Source: JAKFWI01 sp031398975
GTDB taxonomy: Bacteria > Pseudomonadota > Alphaproteobacteria > Caulobacterales > Aquidulcibacteraceae
DNA length: 64,000 bases
NCBI GenBank assembly: GCA_031398975.1
Contig: JANNOI010000043.1
Span: forward strand, 62,001 to 126,000
Direction: 5' to 3'
This document shows, one piece after another, positions 41,889-50,300 of the stretch. Numbering within the stretch: the first letter of the stretch is position 1; the number at the start of each line of letters is the position of its first letter. The position numbers were made by a program, and so were the translations under genes. The notes beneath the pieces were generated by a model. It was given only the letters and a program-made list of their open reading frames with translations, searched no databases and was not told where the DNA came from.

Positions 41889-44888
41889 ATGGCGGACGAC
41901 GGCCGCGGCGCGGCGAACGCGGCGCTTCTGGAAACTTCTTTTTTGTACGGCGCCAACGCCGTCTTCGTTGAGAAGCTCCACGCCCGCTATCTGAAGGACC
42001 CCACCGGCGTCGATCCCTCCTGGCGCGCCTTCTTCGCGAGCCTCGGCGATGATCGCGACGCGGTGGAGCACGCGGTGCGCGGGCCCGCCTGGGCGCGGCC
42101 GGACTGGCCGATCGTCCCGCGCAGCGAGGTGCTGGCGCTGCTGGACGGCAATTGGCCCGCGGTGGAGCAGCGGATCACCCAAAAGCTGGTCGAAAAGAAG
42201 AACGGCGAGGCGAAAAGCGCCGATGGCGCCAAGGCCGCCTCCGCCGCGGACGTCCACGAAGCCGCGCGCGACAGCATACGCGCGCTGATGATGATCCGCG
42301 CCTACCGCACCCGGGGCCATTACGCCGCCAATCTCGACCCGCTGGGCATCGAGGTGCGCGAGGCCCCGCCCGAACTCGATCCCGCCTCCTACGGGTTCGG
42401 CCCCCAAGACCTCGAGCGCTCGATCTTCATCGATAACGTGCTCGGGCTCGAATACGCCACCGTGCGCCAGATGCTCGACATCCTGAAGCGCACCTATTGC
42501 GGCACGTTCGGCATCGAATTCATGCATATCAGCGATCCGGGCGAGAAGGCCTGGTTGCAGGAGCGCATCGAGGGGCCGGACAAGGAGATCGCCTTCACCC
42601 CCGAGGGCAAGCGCGCGATCCTGAAGAAGCTGATCGAGGGCGAGACTTTCGAACGCTTCCTGCACAAGCGCTATCCCGGCACTAAACGGTTCGGGCTGGA
42701 CGGCGCGGAGGCCGCCATTCCGGCGCTGGAACAGATAATCAAGCGCGGCGGCGCGCTGGGCGTGAAGGACATCATCATCGGCATGCCCCACCGCGGGCGG
42801 CTCAACGTGCTCGCCGCCGTGATGGGCAAGCCCTACAAGGTGATCTTCCACGAATTCCAGGGCGGCTCGGCCACGCCCGACGAGGTGCTGGGCTCGGGCG
42901 ACGTCAAGTACCATATGGGCGCAAGCTCGGACCGCGAGTTCGACGGCAACAAGGTCCACCTCTCGCTCACCGCCAATCCCTCGCATCTCGAGATCGTCAA
43001 CCCGGTCGTGCTGGGCAAGGCGCGGGCCAAGCAGGACGCCGACCTGCGCGGGGACGAGCGCGAGGAGGAGATGCGCGCCCGGCGCGCGCGCGTGCTGCCG
43101 CTGCTGGTGCACGGGGACGCCGCGTTCGCCGGGCAGGGCGTGGTGGCGGAATGCTTTGCGCTCTCGGGCCTGCGCGGCCACCGCACCGGGGGCACCCTGC
43201 ACCTGATCGTCAACAACCAGATCGGCTTCACCACGAGCCCGCGCTATTCGCGCTCCTCGCCCTACCCCTCGGACGTGGCGTTGATGGTGCAGGCCCCGAT
43301 CTTCCACGTGAACGGGGACGATCCCGAGGCCGTGACGTTCGCCGCGAAGGTGGCCACCGAGTACCGCCAGAAATTCGGCAAGGACGTGGTGATCGACCTG
43401 TTCTGCTATCGCCGCTACGGCCACAACGAGGGCGACGACCCCTCCTTCACTCAGCCGCTCATGTACAAGCGCATCAAGGACCAGGTCTCGACCCGGGAAT
43501 TGTACGCACGCCGCCTGATCGGGGAGGGCGTGGTCGAGGAAGGCGAGGTCGCGGGCTGGATCGCGGAGTTCGAGCGGTTCCTCGACGCCGAATACGATGT
43601 CGGCAAGGATTTCCGCCCCAACAAGGCCGATTGGCTCGACGGGGTGTGGTCCGGCCTCGGCCTGCCCGACGATGACGACCGTAAGGGCCAGACGGCCGTG
43701 CCGGCGGCGAAGCTCAAGGAGATCGGCCGCGCCATCACCGAAATCCCGCCCAGCGTCGACATGCACAAGACGCTCACCCGCGTGATCGAGAACCGTCGTA
43801 AGGCGATCGAGACCGGGGTCGGCATCGATTGGGCGCTGGCGGAGCATCTGGCCTTCGCCTCGCTGCTGGACGAGGGCTTCCCGGTGCGTCTGTCCGGCCA
43901 GGACAGCGCGCGCGGCACGTTCAGCCAGCGCCATTCCCATTTCGTCGACCAGACGACCGAGGAGCGCTATACCCCGCTCAACCATATCCGCCCCGGCCAG
44001 GCGCACTATGAGGTGATCGACTCTCTCCTCTCGGAGGAGGCGGTGCTGGGCTTCGAGTACGGCTATTCCCTGGCTGGGCCCAACACGCTCACCCTCTGGG
44101 AGGCGCAGTTCGGTGATTTCGTGAACGGCGCCCAGGTGGTGATCGACCAATTCATCTCTTCGGGGGAGCGGAAATGGCTGCGCATGTCGGGCCTCGTCAT
44201 GCTGCTGCCGCACGGCTATGAGGGCCAGGGGCCGGAACATTCCTCCGCCCGGCTGGAGCGCTTCCTGCAGCAGTGCGCGGAGGACAATCTCCAGGTCGTG
44301 AATTGCTCGACGCCGGCGAATTATTTCCACGTCCTGCGCCGCCAGATTCACCGCCAGTTCCGCAAGCCGCTGGTGGTGATGACGCCGAAATCGCTGCTGC
44401 GCCACAAGCGCGCGGTATCGACGCTTGAGGATCTCGGCGAAGGCGCCTCCTTCCACCGCATCCTGTGGGACGACGCCGAGCGCCTGCCCGAGGGCTCCGT
44501 GCAGCTGAAGCCCGACGCCGAGATCCGCCGCGTGCTGCTGTGCTCGGGCAAAGTCTATTACGACATCTATGAAGAGCGCGAGAAACGCGGCATCGACGAT
44601 ATTTACATCCTGCGGGTGGAGCAATTTTATCCGTTCCCGGCCAAATCGATGATGCACGAGCTGCAGCGCTTCCGCCAGGCGGAGATCTTCTGGGTTCAGG
44701 AGGAGCCCAAGAACATGGGCGGCTGGTCCTTCATGGAGCCGAACATCGAATGGACGCTCGACAAGATCGCCGCCGCCCATAAGCGCGCGCGCTATGTCGG
44801 GCGCCCCGCCACCGCCTCGACGGCGACGGGCCTCATGTCCAAACACCTGAAAGAGCTGGAGACCTTCCTCAGCGAGGCGCTCGGCTAA
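41889..44888 (+). CDS. sucA: 2-oxoglutarate dehydrogenase E1 component
   Basis: The 999-residue thiamine-diphosphate enzyme has an N-terminal segment SFLYGANAVFVEKLHARYLKDPTGVDPSWRAFF that contacts E2. The ThDP region includes DIIIGMPHRGRLNVLA near residue 300, and HLSLTANPSHLEIVNPVVLGKARAKQ carries conserved His. The ThDP-binding GDD/N motif region lies around HGDAAFAGQGVVAE. The C-terminal transketolase-like domain has GFEYGYSLAGPNTLTLWEAQFGDF. It decarboxylates 2-oxoglutarate and transfers succinyl to SucB lipoamide. It follows sucD by 153 bp. Confidence 0.97.
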   Translation: MADDGRGAANAALLETSFLYGANAVFVEKLHARYLKDPTGVDPSWRAFFASLGDDRDAVEHAVRGPAWARPDWPIVPRSEVLALLDGNWPAVEQRITQKLVEKKNGEAKSADGAKAASAADVHEAARDSIRALMMIRAYRTRGHYAANLDPLGIEVREAPPELDPASYGFGPQDLERSIFIDNVLGLEYATVRQMLDILKRTYCGTFGIEFMHISDPGEKAWLQERIEGPDKEIAFTPEGKRAILKKLIEGETFERFLHKRYPGTKRFGLDGAEAAIPALEQIIKRGGALGVKDIIIGMPHRGRLNVLAAVMGKPYKVIFHEFQGGSATPDEVLGSGDVKYHMGASSDREFDGNKVHLSLTANPSHLEIVNPVVLGKARAKQDADLRGDEREEEMRARRARVLPLLVHGDAAFAGQGVVAECFALSGLRGHRTGGTLHLIVNNQIGFTTSPRYSRSSPYPSDVALMVQAPIFHVNGDDPEAVTFAAKVATEYRQKFGKDVVIDLFCYRRYGHNEGDDPSFTQPLMYKRIKDQVSTRELYARRLIGEGVVEEGEVAGWIAEFERFLDAEYDVGKDFRPNKADWLDGVWSGLGLPDDDDRKGQTAVPAAKLKEIGRAITEIPPSVDMHKTLTRVIENRRKAIETGVGIDWALAEHLAFASLLDEGFPVRLSGQDSARGTFSQRHSHFVDQTTEERYTPLNHIRPGQAHYEVIDSLLSEEAVLGFEYGYSLAGPNTLTLWEAQFGDFVNGAQVVIDQFISSGERKWLRMSGLVMLLPHGYEGQGPEHSSARLERFLQQCAEDNLQVVNCSTPANYFHVLRRQIHRQFRKPLVVMTPKSLLRHKRAVSTLEDLGEGASFHRILWDDAERLPEGSVQLKPDAEIRRVLLCSGKVYYDIYEEREKRGIDDIYILRVEQFYPFPAKSMMHELQRFRQAEIFWVQEEPKNMGGWSFMEPNIEWTLDKIAAAHKRARYVGRPATASTATGLMSKHLKELETFLSEALG

Positions 44889-45026
44889 TATCTCCAGCGG
44901 GGCGGGCGCCGGTTTGGCGTTCGCGCGCGCGACCGATCAAAGACCTTGGGCCCGATCCGACCGGATCGAAGAGGGGCTCCGGGCCAACGCAAAGAGGCGG
45001 CGCGGTTTGCGCCGGGAGTTGAACGG

Positions 45027-46256
45027 ATGACCGATATCGTGGTGCCCGCTCTGGGGGAATCCGTCACCGAGGCGACGGTGGCGTCCTGGAAGAAGAAGGC
45101 GGGCGAGAGCATCGCCAAGAACGACGTGCTGGTGGAGCTCGAGACCGACAAGGTGGCGCTCGAAGTCTCCGCGCCGGAGGCGGGCGTCCTGTCGGAGATC
45201 GTGGCGCCGGAGGGCCAGACGGTTACGATCGGGGCGCTGCTTGGCCGTATCGGCGCCGCCGGCGCCGCGCCCGCGTCCAAGCCCGAACAGAAGCCGGCTG
45301 CGAAACAGCCAGAGCCCGCCGTCCAGGCGGCCCCGACCAAAACTCCAACACCGCCCGCGCCGCAATCCGGGCCTGCTGCGCAGCGCGTCGCGGCGGAGAA
45401 CGATCTCGATCTCGCCAGCGTCAACGGCACGGGCCGCGACGGGCGCGTCACCACGGGCGACGCCCTGGCCGCGGCCGAGCAGCGCGGGCCCGCGCCCGCC
45501 GCCCGCCCCGCCAGCCCTCCCGCCCGCATCGAGCCCCAGGTCCTGCGCGCCACGGGGCCCCGCGAGGAGCGCGTGCGCATGACGCGCCTGCGCCAGACGA
45601 TCGCGCGCCGCCTCAAGGAGGCGCAGAACACCGCCGCCATGCTCACCACGTTCAACGAGGCGGACATGTCCGCCGTGATGGCCGTGCGCAACAAGTACAA
45701 GGACAGTTTTGAGAAGAAGCACGGCGTCAAACTCGGCTTCATGAGCTTCTTCGTGAAGGCCTGCATCACCGCGCTGAAAGAGGTCCCGTCCGTCAACGCC
45801 GAGGTCGAGGGCGAGGACGTGGTCTACAAGAATTTCTACGATATCGGCATCGCCGTGGGCACCGACAAAGGCCTCGTCGTGCCGGTCCTGCGCGAGGCCG
45901 ATACGCTCTCGCTCGCCGGGATCGAGAAGGGCATCGGCGAATTGGGCGCAAAGGCCCGCGACGGCCATCTGAAGATGGACGATCTCCAGGGCGCGACGTT
46001 CACCATCTCCAATGGCGGCGTGTACGGCTCCCTCATGTCCACGCCCATCCTGAATGCGCCGCAGTCCGGCATTCTGGGCATGCACAAAATCCAGGAGCGC
46101 CCGGTCGTGGTGGACAAGCAGATCGTGATCCGCCCGATGATGTATCTCGCGCTCTCCTATGATCACCGTCTGGTGGACGGCAAGGAAGCGGTGACCTTCC
46201 TGGTGCGCGTCAAGGAGAGCCTCGAAGACCCCGAGCGGACGCTGCTCGACCTTTGA
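45027..46256 (+). CDS. sucB: Dihydrolipoyl succinyltransferase (E2)
   Basis: The start is the ATG at 45027 (409 residues), MTDIVVPALGESVTEATVASWKKKAGES. The single lipoyl domain has the Lys in ELETDKVALEVSAPEAG near residue 43. An Ala/Pro linker follows, then the peripheral-subunit-binding domain (AQRVAAENDLDLASVNGTGRDGRVTTGD). The catalytic domain ends with the DHRLVDGKEAVTFLV active-site motif. It forms the core of the 2-oxoglutarate dehydrogenase complex. It is 138 bp after sucA and 26 bp before lpdA. Confidence 0.97.
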   Translation: MTDIVVPALGESVTEATVASWKKKAGESIAKNDVLVELETDKVALEVSAPEAGVLSEIVAPEGQTVTIGALLGRIGAAGAAPASKPEQKPAAKQPEPAVQAAPTKTPTPPAPQSGPAAQRVAAENDLDLASVNGTGRDGRVTTGDALAAAEQRGPAPAARPASPPARIEPQVLRATGPREERVRMTRLRQTIARRLKEAQNTAAMLTTFNEADMSAVMAVRNKYKDSFEKKHGVKLGFMSFFVKACITALKEVPSVNAEVEGEDVVYKNFYDIGIAVGTDKGLVVPVLREADTLSLAGIEKGIGELGAKARDGHLKMDDLQGATFTISNGGVYGSLMSTPILNAPQSGILGMHKIQERPVVVDKQIVIRPMMYLALSYDHRLVDGKEAVTFLVRVKESLEDPERTLLDL

Positions 46257-46282
46257 GCCGCCCCACACGCAGGTGAACTCCC

Positions 46283-47686
46283 ATGTCCGAACTCTATGAC
46301 CTCGTGATCATCGGCGGCGGCCCCGGCGGCTATAATTGCGCCATCCGCGCGGGCCAATTGGGGCTCAAGACCGCGATCGTGGAAAAGCGCGGCAAGCTTG
46401 GCGGAACGTGCCTCAATGTCGGGTGCATCCCGTCGAAGGCGCTGCTGCACGCCTCGGAATTCTTCGAGGCCGCGCGCAAGGATTTCGCCGGCATGGGGAT
46501 CAAGGTGGAGGGCTTAAGCCTCGATCTGCCCCGCATGATGGCCCAGAAGGACGACGCGGTGGAGGGCCTCACCAAGGGCGTCGAATTCCTGATGAAGAAG
46601 AACAAGGTCGAATACGTGAAGGGCGCCGGCCAGATCACCGGCCCCGGCGCGGTGGAGGTGTCGGGCCCGGACGGGGTGCGCACGCTGCAGACCAAGAACA
46701 TCGTCATCGCCACCGGCTCCGAAGTCACGCCCCTGCCCGGCGTGGAGATCGACGAGGAGCGCATCGTCTCCTCCACCGGCGCGCTGACTTTGCCGAAAGT
46801 GCCCGGCCGGCTGATCGTGATCGGGGGCGGCATTATCGGGCTCGAACTCGGCTCGGTCTGGCGCAGGCTCGGCGCGGAAGTGGTCGTGGTGGAATATCTC
46901 GATCGCATCACCTCGACGATGGACGGGGAGCTCTCGGCCCAATTCCTGAAGATCGCGAAGAAGCAGGGGCTCGCCTTCGAGCTCGGCGCGAAGGTCACCC
47001 GGGTGGAGAAGGCCAAGGGCAAGCTCGCCGTGACGATCGAGCCTGCGGCGGGCGGGGAGGCGCGCGTGCTGGAGGGCGACGTCGTGCTCGTGGCCATCGG
47101 CCGGCGGCCGTACACGGAGGGTCTGGGGCTCGAGACCGTGGGCCTTGCGCCCGACCGGCGCGGATATCTCGAAACCGACGATCACTGGCGCACCAAAGCC
47201 GCCGGCGTGTACGCCATCGGCGACGTGACGCACGGCCCCATGCTCGCCCACAAGGCCGAGGAAGAGGGCGCCAATGTCGCCCAGATCATCGCGGGCAAAC
47301 ACGGCCACGTGAACCGCGACCTGATCCCCAGCGTGATGTACACGAACCCGGAAATGGCGAGCATCGGCAAGACCGAGGAAGAGCTCAAGGCTGCGGGGCG
47401 GGCCTATAAGGTCGGCAAGTTTCCGTTCATGGCCAATTCGCGCGCCCGCACCAATCACGAGACCGACGGCTTCGTGAAAATCCTCGAGGACGCGGAGACC
47501 AAGCGCATTCTTGGCGCGCACATGATCGGCGTGGGCGTGGGGGAGATGATCGGCGAGGTCGGCGTGGCGATGGAGTTCGGCGCGAGCGCTGAAGATATCG
47601 CACGCACCTGTCACGCCCATCCCACAATGTCGGAGGCGATCCGCGAGGCCGCCAAGGGCGTCGACGGTTGGACGATGCAGGCGTGA
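46283..47686 (+). CDS. lpdA: Dihydrolipoyl dehydrogenase (E3)
   Basis: The 467-residue FAD/NAD disulfide oxidoreductase begins MSELYDLVIIGGGPGGYNCAIRAGQLG (FAD dinucleotide loop). The redox Cys pair is in GGTCLNVGCIPSKALLHAS. The NAD domain is LIVIGGGIIGLELGSVWRRLGAEV. The dimer-interface His-Pro motif is CHAHPTMSEAIREAA near the C-terminus. It reoxidises SucB lipoamide and closes the sucAB-lpd operon. Confidence 0.97.
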   Translation: MSELYDLVIIGGGPGGYNCAIRAGQLGLKTAIVEKRGKLGGTCLNVGCIPSKALLHASEFFEAARKDFAGMGIKVEGLSLDLPRMMAQKDDAVEGLTKGVEFLMKKNKVEYVKGAGQITGPGAVEVSGPDGVRTLQTKNIVIATGSEVTPLPGVEIDEERIVSSTGALTLPKVPGRLIVIGGGIIGLELGSVWRRLGAEVVVVEYLDRITSTMDGELSAQFLKIAKKQGLAFELGAKVTRVEKAKGKLAVTIEPAAGGEARVLEGDVVLVAIGRRPYTEGLGLETVGLAPDRRGYLETDDHWRTKAAGVYAIGDVTHGPMLAHKAEEEGANVAQIIAGKHGHVNRDLIPSVMYTNPEMASIGKTEEELKAAGRAYKVGKFPFMANSRARTNHETDGFVKILEDAETKRILGAHMIGVGVGEMIGEVGVAMEFGASAEDIARTCHAHPTMSEAIREAAKGVDGWTMQA

Positions 47687-47802
47687 GGCGTCAGCCGCCA
47701 GGGCCTTCTATCAAACGTCGTCCAAGCGGGAGAGGGGCCGCGGATCAAGGGCCGCGCCTTCTCATGCTTTGTACCTAGGCTTGGGGCCGAGGCTTCGTCT
47801 AA

Positions 47803-47818
47803 GCCCGCCGGGGCGGGC
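47803..47818 (-). terminator. Hairpin after small Lys/Ala-rich gene
   Basis: GCCCGCC pairs with GGCGGGC (47803-47809 and 47812-47818), a 7-bp inverted repeat with a 2-nt centre just beyond the stop of the minus-strand gene at 47824. It lacks a clear T run. Confidence 0.4.
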
Positions 47819-47823
47819 GCAGC

Positions 47824-47976
47824 TTACTTCTTGGCCTTTTTGGCGGCGGCCTTCTTGGCCGGCGCAGCTGCTTTCGCGGCCGCTTTGGGCGCAGCCTTCG
47901 CGGCGGCCTTGGGAGCGGGCGCCGCTTTCGCGGCCTTGGCCGGGGCCTTCTTTACCGATTTCGCTTCTTTCGCCAT
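47824..47976 (-). CDS. Short Lys/Ala-rich histone-H1-like protein
   Basis: This 50-residue protein starts MAKEAKSVKKAPAKAAKAAP and ends AKKAAAKKAKK. It is almost only Ala, Lys and Pro, with AAK/KAA/PKA repeats like the tail of bacterial histone-H1-like and HU-tail proteins. GGAAAGG precedes the start with good spacing to the ATG at 47976; an in-frame ATG sits 6 bp upstream. It likely binds DNA or RNA non-specifically by charge. It is a small relative of the protein at 49500-50030, and their leader sequences look alike. There is no known domain beyond composition. Confidence 0.72.
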   Translation of the reverse strand: MAKEAKSVKKAPAKAAKAAPAPKAAAKAAPKAAAKAAAPAKKAAAKKAKK

Positions 47977-48348
47977 CGTCATGCCTTTCCATGCTCTTTA
48001 AGGGCGCTGAATCCATCGCGCGAATCGGCGCGCGAACGCAAGAGCCAACCAGGCTTGCCCAGGCTCCTGAAATTGATCCGCAGGCGGATTCAACGGCGCT
48101 GCGCCCGGCGCCCGTGCGCCTCCTGCGCAAAGCGGCCAAGCCGGGCGCCCGCGCGGCACACGCTCCGTACCCGGACGACCGGCGCCGGCCGTGGCCGCCC
48201 TTCTTTCCCAAGCGGCTCAAGGCTTTTGCGCCGCCCTGGCCCCCACGCCGGCGCCCGCAGGCGGGCGAGGCGGCGAGGCGGCGCAGGCGATTGCCGGGGC
48301 CGTCCAGCCGCTCGGAGCCCATGCGCCGTCCGTGTACGGAGCAGCGCA

Positions 48349-48379
48349 GAACGCGCGCGCAACGCGGCGTTCTTTTTTT
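48349..48379 (+). terminator. Plus-strand intrinsic terminator, no obvious parent gene
   Basis: GAACGC (48349-48354) pairs with GCGTTC (48367-48372), with an inner CGCG/CGCG pair and a 3-nt loop, followed by seven T at 48373-48379. The structure is strong. Confidence 0.75.
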
Positions 48380-48382
48380 GCC

Positions 48383-48404
48383 AAAAAAGTCGCCTATAGA
48401 GGCG
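48383..48404 (-). terminator. Minus-strand terminator-like hairpin
   Basis: CGCCT-CTAT-AGGCG on the minus strand is followed by AC and six T (plus-strand A run 48383-48388). The 5-bp stem is short, so it is weaker than its plus-strand neighbour. Confidence 0.5.
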
Positions 48405-48501
48405 CCCCGGGCGGCGCCCCTCTGGGCCCGCCCCAGATGCGGGCGCCCCCCGCGGGAGAAGAATCGGCTAGGTTGACCTGTCAAAGATGTGGGGTGGAGC
48501 G

Positions 48502-49389
48502 ATGGAACTCGCGATCGAAGAACTTCGGGCGATGCTGGCGGCGCAGGTTGCGGGCCAAGGCGATCGCGACATCGCAAAGACCCGCGCCCACCTCGATGCG
48601 CTGGGAGAAGTCGCGCCCCTGCCGCCGGGGTGGTCGGTTTCCCCGGTCGATCTTGGCGGCCCGGGCGAGCGCCATGTCGGCCCCGAGGCGCGGCCGGGCC
48701 GGGTGCTGCTCTATCTGCATGGCGGCGGCTATTGCCTGGGCTCCCCCAAGAGCTACCGCTCCCTCATCGCGCGCCTCGCCTGCGCCGCCGAGGCTGAGGC
48801 CTTCGCGCTCGATTATCGCCTGGCGCCCGAACATCCCTTCCCGGCCGCGCTCGAGGATAGTGTCGTCGCCTATCGGCGCCTCCTCGCGCAGGAGCGGGGG
48901 GCGAGCGGGCTTGTCTTGGCGGGGGATAGCGCGGGCGCGGGCCTTGCGATTGCACTTGCGGTCAAACTTAAGGAATTGGGCCTGCCCCAGCCGCTGGCGA
49001 TCGTGGCCATCTCGCCCTGGACCGATCTCACCAATGGCGGGGAAACCGTTGCAAACGAGCCCGGCCGCGACCCCGCGATCACGGCGGGCGATCTGCACAT
49101 GTGCGCGGCGCATTATCTCGCGGACGCCGATCCGCGCGCGCCGCTGGCCTCGCCGGTCTATGCCGATCTTTCGGGCCTCGCGCCGATGCTGATCCATGTC
49201 GGGGGCGAGGAGCTGCTGCTCAGCGATGCGGATGCGCTCAAGAGCGCAGCGCGCGCGGCGGGCGTGGACGCGACGTTGGAGATCTGGCCGGAGATGATCC
49301 ATGTCTGGCACGCGTTTCACGCCGTGCTGCCGGAGGCGGAGGAGGCCATCGACGAGATCGGCGCCTGGCTCAAGCGGCGCTGGCTTTAG
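48502..49389 (+). CDS. Alpha/beta hydrolase, HSL-type esterase
   Basis: The start is placed at the ATG at 48502 (295 residues), preceded by GGGGTGG; an ATG at 48487 is in frame but overlaps a palindrome. The HSL (hormone-sensitive lipase) family motif HGGGYCLGSPKSYR near residue 75 forms the oxyanion hole. The nucleophile is GDSAGAG near residue 140. A C-terminal acid region is VGGEELLLSDADAL, and His is in IHVWHAF. It hydrolyses short-chain esters or lactones. It lies between two histone-like genes but is on the opposite strand. The substrate is unknown. Confidence 0.88.
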   Translation: MELAIEELRAMLAAQVAGQGDRDIAKTRAHLDALGEVAPLPPGWSVSPVDLGGPGERHVGPEARPGRVLLYLHGGGYCLGSPKSYRSLIARLACAAEAEAFALDYRLAPEHPFPAALEDSVVAYRRLLAQERGASGLVLAGDSAGAGLAIALAVKLKELGLPQPLAIVAISPWTDLTNGGETVANEPGRDPAITAGDLHMCAAHYLADADPRAPLASPVYADLSGLAPMLIHVGGEELLLSDADALKSAARAAGVDATLEIWPEMIHVWHAFHAVLPEAEEAIDEIGAWLKRRWL

Positions 49390-49415
49390 CGCAATCGCGG
49401 CGTCCCGAAGCACGG

Positions 49416-49466
49416 AAGGCTCCGCCTGCCCCCCCTCCGGAAGGAGACGGGGCAGGGCGGAGCCTT
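49416..49466. terminator. Long hairpin between convergent esterase and histone-like gene
   Basis: AAGGCTCCGCC (49416-49426) is exactly complementary to GGCGGAGCCTT (49456-49466). GCCCC/GGGGC and CTCC/GGAG continue inward, giving a ~51-nt almost fully paired arm. No T-tract follows on either strand. It probably works as a bidirectional terminator or processing site between convergent genes. Confidence 0.65.
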
Positions 49467-49499
49467 GATCGGGGTCATATGCGTTCGGGGCCGCAGCCT

Positions 49500-50030
49500 T
49501 CAGTGCTTGGCCAGCCCGTTCGGCTTCACGGCGGACATCGCGCTCTTCTTCAGCATCATCGCCATGGCCTTCGGCGCAGCCTTGGCGGCCGGCTTCTTGG
49601 CGCGCGGGGCGGCCTTGCGCACCGCAGGCTTGCGCAGGGTCTTCACCGTCTTCGCCGCCGCACGGACCGCGGGCTTGCGGGCGGGGGCCTTCACCGCGCT
49701 CTTGCGGACGGTCTTCGCCGCGACGGTTTTGCGGACGGCCTTCTTCGCCACGGTCGTGCGGGCGGGCTTCTTCGCCGCCGCGGGGCGGACGGAGGCCTTG
49801 CGTACGGCGGCCTTGCGCACGGACGCTTTGCGAACGGGGGCCTTGCGAACGGCGGCGGCTTTCACCGTGACCTTCTTCACCGCCGGCTTCTTGACGGCGG
49901 GCTTCTTCGCGGAAGCGGTCTTGACGGTCGCCGCTTTGCGGACGGCGGCCTTGCGGGCCGGGGTCTTCCGGGGCGCCGCCTTGCGGGCGACGGGTTTCTT
50001 CGCGGCTTTCGCCTTTACCATACGTGCCAT
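49500..50030 (-). CDS. Histone-H1-like Lys/Arg/Ala-rich nucleoid protein
   Basis: The start chosen is the ATG at 50030 (176 residues), 8 nt from GGAAGG; a Met two codons earlier is possible. The protein is extremely basic, built of repeats such as RKAAVRKAATVK, KKPAVKKPAVKK and VRKAPVRKASVRKA with Val/Pro spacing, and ends MMLKKSAMSAVKPNGLAKH. It resembles bacterial histone-H1-like proteins (AlgP/HC1-type) that compact DNA. The conserved-looking C-terminal ~20 residues are less repetitive and may be functional. Such repeats mutate by slippage, so length may vary between strains. Confidence 0.85.
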   Translation of the reverse strand: MARMVKAKAAKKPVARKAAPRKTPARKAAVRKAATVKTASAKKPAVKKPAVKKVTVKAAAVRKAPVRKASVRKAAVRKASVRPAAAKKPARTTVAKKAVRKTVAAKTVRKSAVKAPARKPAVRAAAKTVKTLRKPAVRKAAPRAKKPAAKAAPKAMAMMLKKSAMSAVKPNGLAKH

Positions 50031-50112
50031 GATCATTTCCTTCCAATTAACAGTACTTATCGAGACGTTACAGGGAAAAGTGGTGTTTCTCCCGTTGGGG
50101 ATAAGACAGTCG

Positions 50113-50141
50113 ATTGGTTTTGTTTTAGTTTATTTTGTCAA
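50113..50141 (-). promoter_or_regulatory. Putative promoter of the histone-like gene
   Basis: On the minus strand a perfect -35 TTGACA (50141-50136) is followed 17 bp later by ACCAAT (50118-50113), a weak -10. It lies in an AT-rich stretch (about 50040-50180) that is unlike the rest of the window. The 5' leader would be ~75 nt. TTATCCCCA on the same strand at 50096-50104 is one mismatch from a DnaA box. Confidence 0.4.
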
Positions 50142-50300
50142 GAGGCTTGGACTAAAGAATAAGCTCCCTCGAGTCCTTCAAAACCCAAGGCGCACAAGGG
50201 TTTTAGCGCATTCGGCGGCGCGCGGGGCCGTTCCCCACACCAAAAAAAACCAGCGTTTTTTCAAAAACTTTGCGTCCCCGCGTCCGGCGCGAAGGCGCGG

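Larger units (their letters stand above)
47977..48501. other. 525-bp gap with facing terminators
   Basis: I see no credible protein gene here. Two terminator-like hairpins with T/A runs sit back to back at 48349-48404. A TTGAC-CT-GTCAA palindrome (48473-48484) precedes the esterase start. The plus-strand terminator has no obvious gene to end, since the nearest plus-strand stop is lpdA at 47686. A small RNA or a long lpdA 3' leader is possible. Confidence 0.5.

Noticed and set aside
48473..48484. TTGAC-CT-GTCAA palindrome before the esterase
   Set aside because: Arms are only 5 bp and no matching regulator is nearby. It was mentioned in the gap description but not claimed as an operator.
48191..49192. 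Alternative plus-strand frame over the gap and esterase gene
   Set aside because: Composition is Arg/Ala/Pro-rich with no motif, and it overlaps the esterase that has a complete catalytic pattern in another frame.
50242..50261. A-run/T-run hairpin AAAAAAC-CAGC-GTTTTTT as a xerC terminator
   Set aside because: The stem is almost all A-T and lies 40 bp after the xerC stop. Stability is low and the T-tract is part of the stem, so I did not list it as a terminator.
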